NCBI RefSeq assembly: GCF_904846615.1
Contig: NZ_CAJHBK010000001.1
Location: 2,294,001 to 2,358,000, forward strand
Reading direction: 5' to 3'
DNA: 64,000 nucleotides
Origin: Psychrobacter sp. JCM 18902
Lineage (GTDB): Bacteria > Pseudomonadota > Gammaproteobacteria > Pseudomonadales > Moraxellaceae
Positions 33,911 to 43,508 of the stretch are shown one piece after another. The notes below the pieces were generated by a model. The model was not told the origin of the DNA. It made no database searches and saw only the letters and a program-made list of their open reading frames with translations. How positions within the stretch are numbered: the stretch's first letter is position 1; each line of letters starts with the position of its first letter. The position numbers and the translations under genes are program-made.

Positions 33911-34396
33911 TCACGTATCTGCTATAAAAGCACCTTTGAGCCATTGTGGTTGATTTTCTATGTTTTGACCACTGGTCTTAATATGATTACCTACCGTATC
34001 ATAAGCGATGACATCGAACCGGCAGTCATAATCCTCATACTCAGGATGCTGTTGCAAAAAATATTGCGCCGTTTTAATCACTTTACGTTGTTTGCTTGCC
34101 GTCACGCTCAGTGCAGCACCACCAAAACCTGAACGCTGCCGTTGACGCACTTCAATGAATACCAGTGTCGACCATGCTGAACCTGTCTCCAGCATAATCA
34201 AATCCAGCTCACCCACTTTGGGCTGCTGCCAATTTTGGGCAATCAAAATCAATCCTTGCGATTGTAAAAACTCACACGCCTGCTGCTCGAACAGACTGCC
34301 TTGGCGCTGCTTTGGTGAAGTGAGGCTCAAAGGTTTATGACTGCACATAAGGTCGATAGGTCTGGTTAACATTTCAAAATTATCATAGCACATCAT
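33911..34396 (-). CDS. yraN: UPF0102 family protein YraN
   Basis: A predicted nuclease-fold protein of unknown role, 161 residues from the first start. Core motifs GSLFEQQAC, VGELDLIM and VFIEVRQRQR correspond to the family's G..E, E-L-D and E-V-K/R signatures. Several in-frame starts (34396, 34393, 34372, 34348) are possible; the later ones give a more typical length near 130-145. It is divergent from rsmI, 135 bases apart. Confidence 0.86.
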   Translation of the reverse strand: MMCYDNFEMLTRPIDLMCSHKPLSLTSPKQRQGSLFEQQACEFLQSQGLILIAQNWQQPKVGELDLIMLETGSAWSTLVFIEVRQRQRSGFGGAALSVTASKQRKVIKTAQYFLQQHPEYEDYDCRFDVIAYDTVGNHIKTSGQNIENQPQWLKGAFIADT

Positions 34397-34531
34397 GCTA
34401 AACTAGCCACTTTCGCGTGCAGATGCTGGTATGGTGTTTTATGCTTTGCTTAAGCCCTATTTTTGACCAGTTTTGTCAGTCAGCGCGCCACATTATATTT
34501 TAATTCCCGCTTTTAATACTCCGAGGTTTTC

Positions 34532-35500
34532 ATGTCTAGCCCTACCGCGATGCCAGCTTGTCTATATATCGTTGCCACGCCGATTGGCAATATGAGCGAT
34601 ATGACGCCGCATGCCATCGATGTTTTAAAACAAGTCGCCATTATTGCCTGTGAAGACACCCGTACCTCAGGTAAGCTATTGTCGCATTTTGGCATTGATA
34701 CCAAAGGCAGTAAAGCCGACGACGAAAAAGAGTCAGAAGCTCCTAACACTAAAAATAATACCGATAATAACGTAACAGACGCTGATACCGCGACCAAGCA
34801 AAAAGGTCATAACAAGCTTTGGGCATATCATGAACACAATAGTGCCATTCAAACACCCAAAATTATCGAGATGATCGAGCAAGGTCATTCGGTTGCTTTG
34901 ATTAGTGATGCTGGTACGCCACTCATCAGTGATCCAGGTTATCAACTGGTACAGGCCGCTCATGTCGCAGGCGTTAGAGTCTCTCCTATCATTGGTGCCT
35001 CCGCTGCCATTGCCGCACTGTCAGTCGCAGGATTGCCCTCAGACCGCTTTAGCTTTATTGGGTTTTTACCTGCCAAAACACACGGTCGCCAAAAACAGCT
35101 TACCGCTCTAAATACACGTACTGAAACATTGATATTTTATGAAGCACCGCATCGTATTATCGCCAGTTTAGAAGACATGGCGGCGGTATTTGGCGCAGAT
35201 CGTGAAGTGACGTTTTGCCGTGAATTGACCAAAACTTTTGAGACTGTCCATAAAAGCACCCTTGGGGATTTGGTGGAATTTGTCAAAGCTGATGACAATC
35301 AACAGCGCGGTGAGATAGTCGTGGTCGTCGCTGGCGTGAATGTGGCGCAGGATGCCGATGACATCAGTATTCATGATAAATTATTGCAGCGCTTGCTTGA
35401 AGACTTATCGGTTAAAAAAGCCGCTGCATTGGGCGCTGATATCACTGGCGTCAAAAAGAATGCGCTATATCAGCGCTTACTTGAGCTACAAGCTGAATAA
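34532..35500 (+). CDS. rsmI: 16S rRNA (cytidine(1402)-2'-O)-methyltransferase
   Basis: SAM-dependent methyltransferase of the decoding site, 322 residues. Motifs: LYIVATPIGNMSDMT at the N terminus, EDTRTSGKLL, ALISDAGTPLISDPG (SAM site) and GLPSDRFSFIGFLP. An insert of about 35 acidic, Asn/Asp/Lys-rich residues (about 68-103) interrupts the region between the two N-terminal motifs and accounts for the excess over the usual 285 or so. The ATG has CGAGG before it. Confidence 0.93.
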   Translation: MSSPTAMPACLYIVATPIGNMSDMTPHAIDVLKQVAIIACEDTRTSGKLLSHFGIDTKGSKADDEKESEAPNTKNNTDNNVTDADTATKQKGHNKLWAYHEHNSAIQTPKIIEMIEQGHSVALISDAGTPLISDPGYQLVQAAHVAGVRVSPIIGASAAIAALSVAGLPSDRFSFIGFLPAKTHGRQKQLTALNTRTETLIFYEAPHRIIASLEDMAAVFGADREVTFCRELTKTFETVHKSTLGDLVEFVKADDNQQRGEIVVVVAGVNVAQDADDISIHDKLLQRLLEDLSVKKAAALGADITGVKKNALYQRLLELQAE

Positions 35501-35554
35501 TTTTTGGATATTAATATTAAAGACAGTTATAAAACCATTGAGGAGAAGTGAGCA

Positions 35555-36574
35555 ATGTACAATGTAATGGCGATAGGCAACGCATTAGTCGATCACGAAT
35601 ATGTATTGTCAGATGCGGCGCTAGATGAAACTGATTTGACCAAAGGCAATATGACGCTAGCAGGTATCGACGAGCAACAGCAATTGTTGGCGTATTTTAA
35701 ACTGGCAGAAATTGCACCATCAAAGCAGGCTGGTGGTGGCTCAGCGGCTAATACGATGTATACCTTTGCCAGTTTAGGTGGCAAGCCATTTTATGCCTGC
35801 CGCGTCGGTGACGATCAACAAGGCGAGTTTTATCTCAAAGACTTACATGAAGCAGGTGTTGCAACTTCAGAGAAATCTATCCATGCAGGCGGAGTAACGG
35901 GTTCATGTGTGGTCGCAGTTACTGAAGATGGCGAGCGCACCATGCAAACTTATCTTGGTACTTCAAGCGAAATCACCGCAGAAAATGTCGATTTTGATGC
36001 GCTGACACAAGCTGACTGGCTATATATAGAAGGCTACTTGGCCATGACTGAGAGTATTCAGCCTGCCATGACTCAGTTGCGTCATCAAGCAGGGATTCAT
36101 TCTGCAAAAATTGCCGTAAGTTTTGCTGATCCTGCCGTGGTGAAGTTTGCCAAAGACGGTTTACTCAATATGCTGGGCAATAAAGTGGCAGTGATATTCT
36201 GTAATAGTGAGGAAGCCAAGCTCTTTACAGACAAAAAACAAGTCAAGGCAGCCGCACGCGCACTGCTTGAGTATTGCCAGACGGCAGTCGTCACTGATGG
36301 TGCCAATGGTGCAACGATCGCCCATAAAGCTGATGATAAATCAGAGATTGAGATTTATGAAGTTGCTACACCAATCGTTACTAATGTCATTGATACCAAC
36401 GGTGCCGGTGATAATTATGCAGGCGCATTTTTATACGCGTTGTCGCAGCACTATAGCTTGCCTGAATGTGGTCGTCTTGCCAGCGAAGTGGCGGCGCAGG
36501 TGATTCAACAGTTTGGACCACGATTGGCCTCACAAGATTATAGAGATATTGCAAAGCGTGTACTATCTGCTTAA
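35555..36574 (+). CDS. PfkB-family sugar/nucleoside kinase, adenosine kinase-like
   Basis: A 339-residue ribokinase-fold enzyme. The first signature GGGSAANTMYTFASLGG and the second, DTNGAGDNYAGAFLYAL with catalytic Asp, are intact. The N-terminal layout, with LAGIDEQQQLL followed by the GGSAANT motif, resembles the adenosine/ribokinase-like group found in many Moraxellaceae. Substrate cannot be fixed from sequence. A good GAGGAG ribosome site precedes the ATG. It lies 54 bases after rsmI and is probably cotranscribed. Confidence 0.85.
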   Translation: MYNVMAIGNALVDHEYVLSDAALDETDLTKGNMTLAGIDEQQQLLAYFKLAEIAPSKQAGGGSAANTMYTFASLGGKPFYACRVGDDQQGEFYLKDLHEAGVATSEKSIHAGGVTGSCVVAVTEDGERTMQTYLGTSSEITAENVDFDALTQADWLYIEGYLAMTESIQPAMTQLRHQAGIHSAKIAVSFADPAVVKFAKDGLLNMLGNKVAVIFCNSEEAKLFTDKKQVKAAARALLEYCQTAVVTDGANGATIAHKADDKSEIEIYEVATPIVTNVIDTNGAGDNYAGAFLYALSQHYSLPECGRLASEVAAQVIQQFGPRLASQDYRDIAKRVLSA

Positions 36575-36601
36575 CTTATAAAAATCTGTCATTGCCGATA
36601 A

Positions 36602-36640
36602 TAAAAAAGCCCATATCGATTGATATGGGCTTTTTTTATT
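36602..36640. terminator. Bidirectional terminator between the PfkB kinase and metY
   Basis: AAAAAAGCCCATATC and GATATGGGCTTTTTTT form a long stem around ATTG with A and T runs on the outer sides. The flanking genes are convergent, and metY ends 75 bases away. Confidence 0.88.
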
Positions 36641-36662
36641 GTTAATCATGAGACAAATTATT

Positions 36663-36695
36663 CAGTTAACATTGCTCAGTTAACATTACTCAGTT
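36663..36695. repeat. Short 14-bp tandem repeat
   Basis: CAGTTAACATTGCT, then CAGTTAACATTACT, then CAGTT: 2.4 copies of a 14-base unit, immediately downstream of metY. Probably neutral slippage product. Confidence 0.6.
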
Positions 36696-36714
36696 CAATA
36701 GAAAGCGTTTAATA

Positions 36715-38040
36715 CTAAGCCGAGGCTAATGCTTGCGCAAGATCCGCTTTGATATCTTCGATGTGCTCGATACCAATTGATAGACGTACCATATCAGTGC
36801 TCACACCCGCATTTTCGAGCTCTTGCTCATTGAGCTGACGATGCGTCGTCGTCGCTGGATGACAGGCTAGTGATTTGGCATCACCTATATTGACCAAACG
36901 AGTAATCAATTGCAGCGCATCGATAAAGCGCGCACCTGCTTCTAGACCACCTTTGACTCCAAAGGTCAAAATAGCAGATGGCGTACCTTTCATGTATTTT
37001 TTGGCAAGCTCGTGCTCAGGATGATCCGGTAAACCCGCATACTTTACCCAAGCAACCTTGTTATGGTCACGTAGATATTCTGCGACGGCTTGGGCGTTTT
37101 GCACATGACGCTCCATACGTAGACTCAATGTCTCCATGCCCTGCAAAATACCAAAGGCATTCAATGGGCTAAGTGCCGCGCCCGTATTACGTAGTGGCGC
37201 CACGCGAGCACGAGCGATAAATGCCGCTGCGCCCACGTCTTTGACAAAGTTCACACCGTGATAACTATGATCTGGCGTGTTTAATAACGGAAAACGCTCA
37301 GGATAGTCGCCCCATGCGAATTTACCACTATCGACAATCGCCCCACCAATCGACGTACCTGTACCACTCATATATTTGGTCAATGAATGAATCACGATAT
37401 CCGCACCAAACTCAAAAGGACGACATAACGCAGGCGTGGCAACCGTACTATCAATCACGACTGGCACACCATATTCATGAGCAATATCACTTAATGCCTG
37501 AATATCTACGATATTGCCCAATGGATTACCGATGCTTTCGGCAAAGACCATCTTCGTCTTATCATCGATTAGATTACGAATCGCTTCAGGGTCTTTATGA
37601 TCGAAGAATCGCACTTCGATGCCTTGACGTGGCAACGCATGGGCAAATAAATTATAAGTACCACCATACAAGGTCGACACAGCAACGATATTATCGCCCG
37701 CTTCACAGATGGTTTGAATTGCATAAGTGATGGCTGCCATGCCAGATGCTACGGCAAGGGCACCGATACCACCTTCGAGCGCCGCGACACGTTCCTCTAA
37801 CACGGCATTGGTCGGGTTCATAATACGGGTATAGATATTACCTGCAACTTTTAGATCAAACAAATCAGCACCATGCTGAGTGTTATCAAAGGCGTACGAG
37901 CTGGTGTGATAAATCGGCACTGCGACCGCTTTGGTCGTTGGCTCAACGCTATAACCGGCATGAATAGCCAAGGTTTCAAGACGTTGAGGAGTCGCTGATT
38001 TTTGGGCTGTTTGCTGGGCTGCTTGTTCATCACTCATCAT
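36715..38040 (-). CDS. metY: O-acetylhomoserine sulfhydrylase (MetY-type)
   Basis: PLP enzyme of the Cys/Met metabolism family, 441 residues, making homocysteine from O-acetylhomoserine and sulfide. Evidence: ETLAIHAGY near the N terminus, YTRIMNPTNAVLEERVAALEGG, and SLTKYMSGTGTSIGG with the PLP-binding Lys. The length of 430-440 and the LDT/IHAGY start favour MetY over the shorter MetB/MetC/MetZ. It stands alone between two terminators. Confidence 0.88.
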   Translation of the reverse strand: MMSDEQAAQQTAQKSATPQRLETLAIHAGYSVEPTTKAVAVPIYHTSSYAFDNTQHGADLFDLKVAGNIYTRIMNPTNAVLEERVAALEGGIGALAVASGMAAITYAIQTICEAGDNIVAVSTLYGGTYNLFAHALPRQGIEVRFFDHKDPEAIRNLIDDKTKMVFAESIGNPLGNIVDIQALSDIAHEYGVPVVIDSTVATPALCRPFEFGADIVIHSLTKYMSGTGTSIGGAIVDSGKFAWGDYPERFPLLNTPDHSYHGVNFVKDVGAAAFIARARVAPLRNTGAALSPLNAFGILQGMETLSLRMERHVQNAQAVAEYLRDHNKVAWVKYAGLPDHPEHELAKKYMKGTPSAILTFGVKGGLEAGARFIDALQLITRLVNIGDAKSLACHPATTTHRQLNEQELENAGVSTDMVRLSIGIEHIEDIKADLAQALASA

Positions 38041-38154
38041 ATATTCCTTTATTTCGATAAAAGCTATTAATCAATAAATGACTAATCAAAAAATTATGAA
38101 TCAACAATATGTCACTGAAAATTCAGCTAAAAAACAATCTACCAAATCATAGCA

Positions 38155-38192
38155 ATAAAAAAAGCCAAGTTCATCAAAACTTGGCTTTTTAA
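38155..38192 (-). terminator. nfuA terminator
   Basis: AAAAAGCCAAGTT and AACTTGGCTTTTT form the stem with A and T runs outside. It lies 52 bases beyond the nfuA stop on the minus strand. Confidence 0.85.
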
Positions 38193-38243
38193 TTAAAATA
38201 ACTCTTCAGATATTACTTAACGCTTTTGCTTTTACTGAGATTT

Positions 38244-38927
38244 CTATTTATAGTAAGCGTTTTCGGTACGGGTATGATCGGTTTCATCAATCACTTGGGT
38301 CAGCTCTGGAATTTGTTGTTTCAGCTGCACTTCAACGCCTTGACGTAAGGTCATGTCAACGGCTGAACAGCCTTGGCAACCACCACCAAACTTCAATACC
38401 GCAGTCAGACCAACGCCTTCTTCATCAATCAGTTCAAGCAACTGTACGTCGCCACCATGCGCCGCTAAGCCGGGATTAATCTCTGACTGCAATACGTAGT
38501 TGATACGCTCTTCGACACTGGCATCCGCACCCACTTTAGGCACTTTAGAATTTGGTGCACGGAAGGTCAGCTGACCACCAAAACGGTCTTTATTATAATC
38601 AATCACCGCATCTTCTAAATAAGGAACTGACGCCGCTTCGATAAAGGCAGAAAAACTGTCATACGTAAAACGCAGGTCAGCGCTATCCTCTTCGCCCGGT
38701 TGGTTATAAGCCATACAGCACTCTGCACGCGGCGTACCTGGATGCTCAACGAAAATACGCACGCCGATACCATCGGTATCCTGCTTGGATAACAAATCTG
38801 CTAAGTAGCTTTGGGCTGACTCAGTAATAGTAATATTGCTTTTTGCTACAGTTTGCTCAGTATCTAGCGCTGATTCATAGTCTGCTGACTGGTCTAGTTG
38901 GCTCTCAGCTTGGTTGTGCTCACTCAT
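38244..38927 (-). CDS. nfuA: Fe/S biogenesis protein NfuA
   Basis: A carrier that binds a [4Fe-4S] cluster and hands it to target enzymes; 227 residues. A polar 30-residue N-terminal extension is followed by a degenerate A-type scaffold domain (about 30-125). The Nfu domain carries the CxxC motif in [18 protein letters not shown] (about 181-184). The ATG has AGGACATATT before it. Monocistronic. Confidence 0.93.
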   Translation of the reverse strand: MSEHNQAESQLDQSADYESALDTEQTVAKSNITITESAQSYLADLLSKQDTDGIGVRIFVEHPGTPRAECCMAYNQPGEEDSADLRFTYDSFSAFIEAASVPYLEDAVIDYNKDRFGGQLTFRAPNSKVPKVGADASVEERINYVLQSEINPGLAAHGGDVQLLELIDEEGVGLTAVLKFGGGCQGCSAVDMTLRQGVEVQLKQQIPELTQVIDETDHTRTENAYYK

Positions 38928-39455
38928 AATATGTCCTATGCGTTATGACACAAACGCTATATCTGTCATGGCTACTGTGTCGTGAATTTAAAATTAGGTA
39001 GCGGGTATAAGTTATGCGGGTTATCAATCATTACGGTCTGTTGTCTTAAAATACGGACTGCCGTTGTTATAACATTTTGCTCAATTTATAGCAGCTATTA
39101 TAACGTACTCAGACGACAATTCCGACTGCGCTACTGTGAATTAAACCAAAATGCTCACAAATGACTGCTATCGGTTTTATCAATGCTTTATTAACAATGA
39201 CGAAATAGTTACGATAAATAGCGCTTATCTAATGATTGATATATCCCCTACTATATAAAGACAGCTACCGTGATTATCAAGCACCTAGAACACTAACTAA
39301 CCACCTACTTTCTTCCGAATGCTACGGCATGTCTAACACTGTGTGAAACCATACAACCAAAGCACTTATCATGCTTACTATTTTCTAGCGCTAGTTTTAG
39401 ATCTATTTACAAGGTAAAGTGTATTGTCATAAATACCTTTTTATAGGTTTACTTA
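38928..39455. other. Intergenic region with no identified gene
   Basis: A 528-base AT-rich stretch between the divergent nfuA and the small membrane ORF. A weak inverted repeat GTTATAA/TTATAAC brackets about 25 bases near 39065-39105. I see no reliable promoter, RNA gene or reading frame. Confidence 0.5.
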
Positions 39456-39749
39456 TTGATTATTATATTAGGCATTCTTGTTGCCCTTATTATAGTCGTC
39501 GCGCTTTTAGTACCGGAGGGTGTTGACTATACCAAAGCTGTAAAAGAAATTATGTCTCGCTATATCAAAATTCATGTAGCGTTGGTATTTTTTCGTAATC
39601 CATTACTCCAGTTGATATTCTTTTATATTGACTATAGAGATCGCTTAGATATCAAAGAAAAGAGGATGTTCAAACGTTATTTTATAACGCAATTTTTTAG
39701 CATCTTTATATTTATTACTATAATTTTCATTGTTAAACATTACATTTGA
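39456..39749 (+). CDS. Possible small membrane protein
   Basis: A 97-residue frame starting at TTG, with ATAGG eight bases upstream. It has a hydrophobic segment at residues 1-20, a central polar part with Lys/Arg/Asp (YRDRLDIKEKRMFKR) and a second hydrophobic segment at 74-95. This two-helix profile with basic residues between is plausible for a real protein, but the start is weak and no family is recognised. It ends 37 bases before the next gene on the same strand and could share its transcript. Confidence 0.4.
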   Translation: MIIILGILVALIIVVALLVPEGVDYTKAVKEIMSRYIKIHVALVFFRNPLLQLIFFYIDYRDRLDIKEKRMFKRYFITQFFSIFIFITIIFIVKHYI

Positions 39750-39786
39750 GCTAGCAGAAATTTCATATTTTAGTTGGATCAATCTT

Positions 39787-40746
39787 ATGATGACACAAAC
39801 ACTGAATCTAGTAACGACCAAAGACGACGAACAAGTAGCCGTTTGGAAGATTGTGGATAATACAAAAGACGAAACAAAGAACGATACCTCTACCACCAAT
39901 ACCTTTGCCATAAAATCGCAAAACATATTTTTGACGCACGGCACGTTTTCGGACAAACAAACCTGTTTGAAAATCGCTGAGTATCTAGCCCGCCTCGGTC
40001 ATCATTGCTACATCATGGAATGGCGCGGTCATGGCGCAAGCTCAATACCCAAAGAAAAATTCAATTTCGAAACGGTTGCAACCTATGACTATGAAGCGAC
40101 TTTTCGCTATCTTTTTGAGGATTTAAAACTCGATAATCTACATTGCGTCACCCATAGCGGCGGCGGGGTTGGCTTAACGATGTTTTTGATCCAGCATCCC
40201 TGCTATATCGATAAAATTAATAGCGCCAGCATGTTTGCCTGCCAAGCTTATGGCGCTGCAATAAATCCGATAAATCATACTAAAATTCTTGTAGCAAAAT
40301 TATTCACGCGGCTGGTTGGCTATATCCCTGCTAAAAAAATCAAACTAGGGCCTTTTAATGAAAGCTATCATATGATGAACCAGTGGTACGACTGGAATCT
40401 ACAAAAAAACTTTAACAGCAGTTTTCTTAAGCAACGTACATTTAATACAGCCAGCATGGATACATGCGCCGCTGATGATGCACCTTTAGACTACCGGCAA
40501 CAGATGCCAAAAATCACGATACCTATCTATGCTATCAGCGCAAAAGGCGACAATTTCATCTCCCCTACTCGTGGTTGTCAGCTGTTTTTTGAACCCTTTA
40601 AAAACCCTGCCAATATTTTTCGAGAATACTCGCTCAGCCATGGAGATCTGGACGATTATACGCACAGCCGCATTATGATCAGTCGTAACGCCGCCCACGA
40701 AATTTGGCCAACAGTTACCGCGTGGATTGAGCAGCATGCCCGTTAA
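39787..40746 (+). CDS. Alpha/beta hydrolase family protein
   Basis: A 319-residue cytoplasmic hydrolase-fold protein. FLTHGTFSDKQTCLKIAEYL gives the first strand and helix, EWRGHGASS follows, and the nucleophile elbow is VTHSGGGVGL, where the usual first Gly of G-x-S-x-G is Thr. An acid in SAKGDNFISP and a histidine in SLSHGDLDDY complete a plausible triad. The frame is open 19 codons upstream, but the ATG pair at 39787/39790 is the sensible start. Substrate unknown. Confidence 0.78.
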   Translation: MMTQTLNLVTTKDDEQVAVWKIVDNTKDETKNDTSTTNTFAIKSQNIFLTHGTFSDKQTCLKIAEYLARLGHHCYIMEWRGHGASSIPKEKFNFETVATYDYEATFRYLFEDLKLDNLHCVTHSGGGVGLTMFLIQHPCYIDKINSASMFACQAYGAAINPINHTKILVAKLFTRLVGYIPAKKIKLGPFNESYHMMNQWYDWNLQKNFNSSFLKQRTFNTASMDTCAADDAPLDYRQQMPKITIPIYAISAKGDNFISPTRGCQLFFEPFKNPANIFREYSLSHGDLDDYTHSRIMISRNAAHEIWPTVTAWIEQHAR

Positions 40747-40923
40747 AATAGCGGTGCGGTTGTAGCCTAACTACAGCATGGTACGGACTATAATCAGAAA
40801 CCGCACACCTCTAAACATCTTTATACTTGTCAGCGAGTGATAGGCTGTGTCAGTATTGGCGTCATTACTTTTTACTCAATAAATTTTAACCAATGAAATA
40901 TCCGTAGTAGGAAAGTGGCGTAT

Positions 40924-41973
40924 ATGAGCGAATCATCAGAGCAAATTTCAGCTAAAGATAATAAACACTATCGTTATTTGGTTTTTATCGGGCGTTTCCA
41001 GCCCTTCCATCGTGGACATAAAGCGGTCATCGACGAAGCATTAAAGCGTGCTGATAATGTCATTATGTTGATCGGCTCTGCTAACTTACCGCGTAGTTTA
41101 CGAAATCCTTTCAGCGTCGCTGAGCGTGCTGCCATGATTAAAGGCGCATATTCAGCAGCAGAAGCAGCACGTATTCACTGCGTTGCTCTAGATGATGCAC
41201 TCTACAACGACACACGCTGGCTACAGTACGTGCAAGCAGGCGTGAAGTCTGTCACTGGTGATTTGCAAACTGATATCGGCTTGATTGGTCATTCCAAAGA
41301 CAGCTCCTCGTATTATTTATCGCTATTCCCCAACTGGGCGTCCGTCTCTGTACCGAGCTATCACAATCTATCCGCCACCCCAATTCGCGATAGCTATCTA
41401 ATGGGTGCGACCCCGACTCCTGAACGCACGCCTGAGTCGACGCGCAAGGTTCTGAATGATTTCAAAAAGACAGACGAATATCAAAATCTGCACGAAGAAG
41501 CGGACTTTATTGATAAATATAAAAGACAGTGGGAATCAGCGCCTTATCCACCAACCTTTATGACAGCAGATGCCCTGATTGTCCAGTCAGGACATATTCT
41601 ATTGGTTGAGCGCCGCAGCATGCCAGGGCGCGGACTGTGGGCATTACCAGGCGGATTTTTGAATCCAAAAGAGACCTTATTCGATGCCTGTATCCGTGAG
41701 CTACGTGAGGAGACTCGCCTAAAAGTCCCTGAACCAGTATTGCGCGGCTCTTGTCATAGTCAGCATACCTTTGATGACCCATATCGCTCAGCACGTGGTC
41801 GTACAATTACTCAAGCCTTTTATTTTCAACTTAAAAATGACCCAAAAGGCTTGCCAAAAGTAAAAGGCGGCGACGATGCAGCCACGGCTTTTTGGTTACC
41901 ACTCGCTGAGCTTGACGCTACCATGATGTTTGAAGACCATTATGCAATTATTACTAAAATGGTCGGTTTGTAG
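40924..41973 (+). CDS. nadM: Bifunctional NMN adenylyltransferase / Nudix hydrolase
   Basis: A 349-residue fusion. The N-terminal nucleotidyltransferase has GRFQPFHRGH at 23-32 and the later ATPIRDSY motif (in place of ISSTxxR), and converts NMN to NAD. The C-terminal Nudix domain has the box GGFLNPKE...RELREET starting at 243, with Arg in place of the usual Gly near its end; related fusions hydrolyse ADP-ribose. The ATG at 40924 is preceded by AGGAAAG; a GTG three codons earlier is less likely. Neighbouring nadV encodes the preceding step, so the two form a nicotinamide-to-NAD route. Confidence 0.9.
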   Translation: MSESSEQISAKDNKHYRYLVFIGRFQPFHRGHKAVIDEALKRADNVIMLIGSANLPRSLRNPFSVAERAAMIKGAYSAAEAARIHCVALDDALYNDTRWLQYVQAGVKSVTGDLQTDIGLIGHSKDSSSYYLSLFPNWASVSVPSYHNLSATPIRDSYLMGATPTPERTPESTRKVLNDFKKTDEYQNLHEEADFIDKYKRQWESAPYPPTFMTADALIVQSGHILLVERRSMPGRGLWALPGGFLNPKETLFDACIRELREETRLKVPEPVLRGSCHSQHTFDDPYRSARGRTITQAFYFQLKNDPKGLPKVKGGDDAATAFWLPLAELDATMMFEDHYAIITKMVGL

Positions 41974-42106
41974 GATTTTATCAGGCGATTATCCGATTTT
42001 TCATTAACAATTTTCCACGCCCAAGCTGATAGACAGCAAGGGCTAACCGCCGTAACTGTTCTTTCATTAACGCAGCTACGGCAACTCAAAGCAGAGGAGT
42101 TCTGTG

Positions 42107-43504
42107 ATGTATACCAGCAATTTAAACAATTTAATTCTAAATAGCGACAGCTACAAAACCTCACATTGGGTGCAATATCCAAAAGGTAGTGAGTATCTGT
42201 CCAGCTATATTGAGGCGCGTAAAGGCGACTACGATGTGGTGTTCTTTGGCTTGCAAGCCTTTATTAAAGAATATCTAAGCACGCCAATCACTCATCAAGA
42301 CATTGATGAAGCCGAAATGGTCATTCAAGCACATGGTTTGACCTTTAACCGTGCTGGCTGGGAGCGTTTGGTTGATAAACATGGTGGTTATTTACCACTG
42401 CGTATCGAAGCCATACCTGAGGGTAGCATCGTACCCGTGTCCAACGTCGTCTGCCAAGTTATCAACACTGATCCTGAGTTTTATTGGCTGCCAAGCTATA
42501 TCGAGACTGCTTTGCTTCGTGCCATCTGGTATCCATCAACCGTCGCTAGTGTCTCGCACTATTGCAAAGGCATCATTCGTCAAGCGTTAGAAAAATCTGC
42601 GGACAATACCGAATCACTCACTTTTCGTTTGCACGATTTCGGCTCGCGCGGGGCATCTAGTCAAGAGTCTGTCGCGCTCGGCAGCTTAGCGCATTTGGTG
42701 AACTTTGCTGGTACCGATTCGATGACGGCGTTAGTCGCTGCCAGCCGTTGGTATCACATGGATAAGGACATGCCCGCGTTTTCTATTCCTGCCGCTGAGC
42801 ATAGCACCATGACCGCATGGGGTCGTGATGGCGAAACCGCTGCTTTTGCCAATATGATTGAGCAGTTTGGCGGCGCTGGTAAGAGTTTTTCAGTGGTCTC
42901 TGACAGCTACGACTTATGGAACGCCATTGATAATATTTGGGGCGGCAGCTTAAAAGATGATGTCAAAAATATGGGCGGGACTTTGGTTATCCGACCCGAT
43001 AGTGGTGAGCCTGCCAAAGTGGTTCGCGAAGCCTTAGAGCGCTTGGCAGTAAAATTTGGAACGACGATTAATAGTAAAGGCTATAAAGTGCTGCCTGATT
43101 ATGTACGTGTCATCCAAGGGGATGGCATCAGCCCACAAAGCTTAACTAAGATCATTGATGTGGTCATGAAAGCAGGCTTTAGCGCAGAGAATGTGACCTT
43201 TGGTATGGGCGGTGGTCTATTACAACAAGTCAACCGCGATACCATGAGCTGGGCGATGAAAGCCAGTGCTATCTCTATCGATGGCACATGGACAGACATC
43301 TATAAAGACCCGATTACCAGCCGCTCAAAACGCTCAAAGAAGGGACGTTTGGCGCTGGTCAAAAACAGCAATGGACAGCTAAAAACCATCAAGGCTGAAG
43401 ACCTATCTGCAGACGCAGATAACCTACTGCGTGATATTTATGTCGATGGTAAATTATTAATTGAAGACAATCTCACCACTATTCGGGAGCGTGCAGGATG
43501 GTAG
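42107..43504 (+). CDS. nadV: Nicotinamide phosphoribosyltransferase
   Basis: It makes NMN from nicotinamide and PRPP; 465 residues. The sequence resembles the animal NAMPT type: ILNSDSYKTSHWVQYP at the N terminus, FGSRGASSQES, and SIPAAEHSTMTAWGRDGE with the phosphorylated histidine. GGGLLQQVNRDT lies near the C terminus. GAGGAG is seven bases before the ATG at 42107 (a GTG one codon earlier is in frame). It follows nadM by 133 bases and runs into the SGNH gene. Confidence 0.92.
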   Translation: MYTSNLNNLILNSDSYKTSHWVQYPKGSEYLSSYIEARKGDYDVVFFGLQAFIKEYLSTPITHQDIDEAEMVIQAHGLTFNRAGWERLVDKHGGYLPLRIEAIPEGSIVPVSNVVCQVINTDPEFYWLPSYIETALLRAIWYPSTVASVSHYCKGIIRQALEKSADNTESLTFRLHDFGSRGASSQESVALGSLAHLVNFAGTDSMTALVAASRWYHMDKDMPAFSIPAAEHSTMTAWGRDGETAAFANMIEQFGGAGKSFSVVSDSYDLWNAIDNIWGGSLKDDVKNMGGTLVIRPDSGEPAKVVREALERLAVKFGTTINSKGYKVLPDYVRVIQGDGISPQSLTKIIDVVMKAGFSAENVTFGMGGGLLQQVNRDTMSWAMKASAISIDGTWTDIYKDPITSRSKRSKKGRLALVKNSNGQLKTIKAEDLSADADNLLRDIYVDGKLLIEDNLTTIRERAGW

Positions 43505-43508
43505 CAAT

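Noticed and set aside
38928..39455. Possible tRNA or small RNA in the nfuA upstream gap
   Set aside because: No cloverleaf, no strong hairpin with T run and no good promoter could be found.
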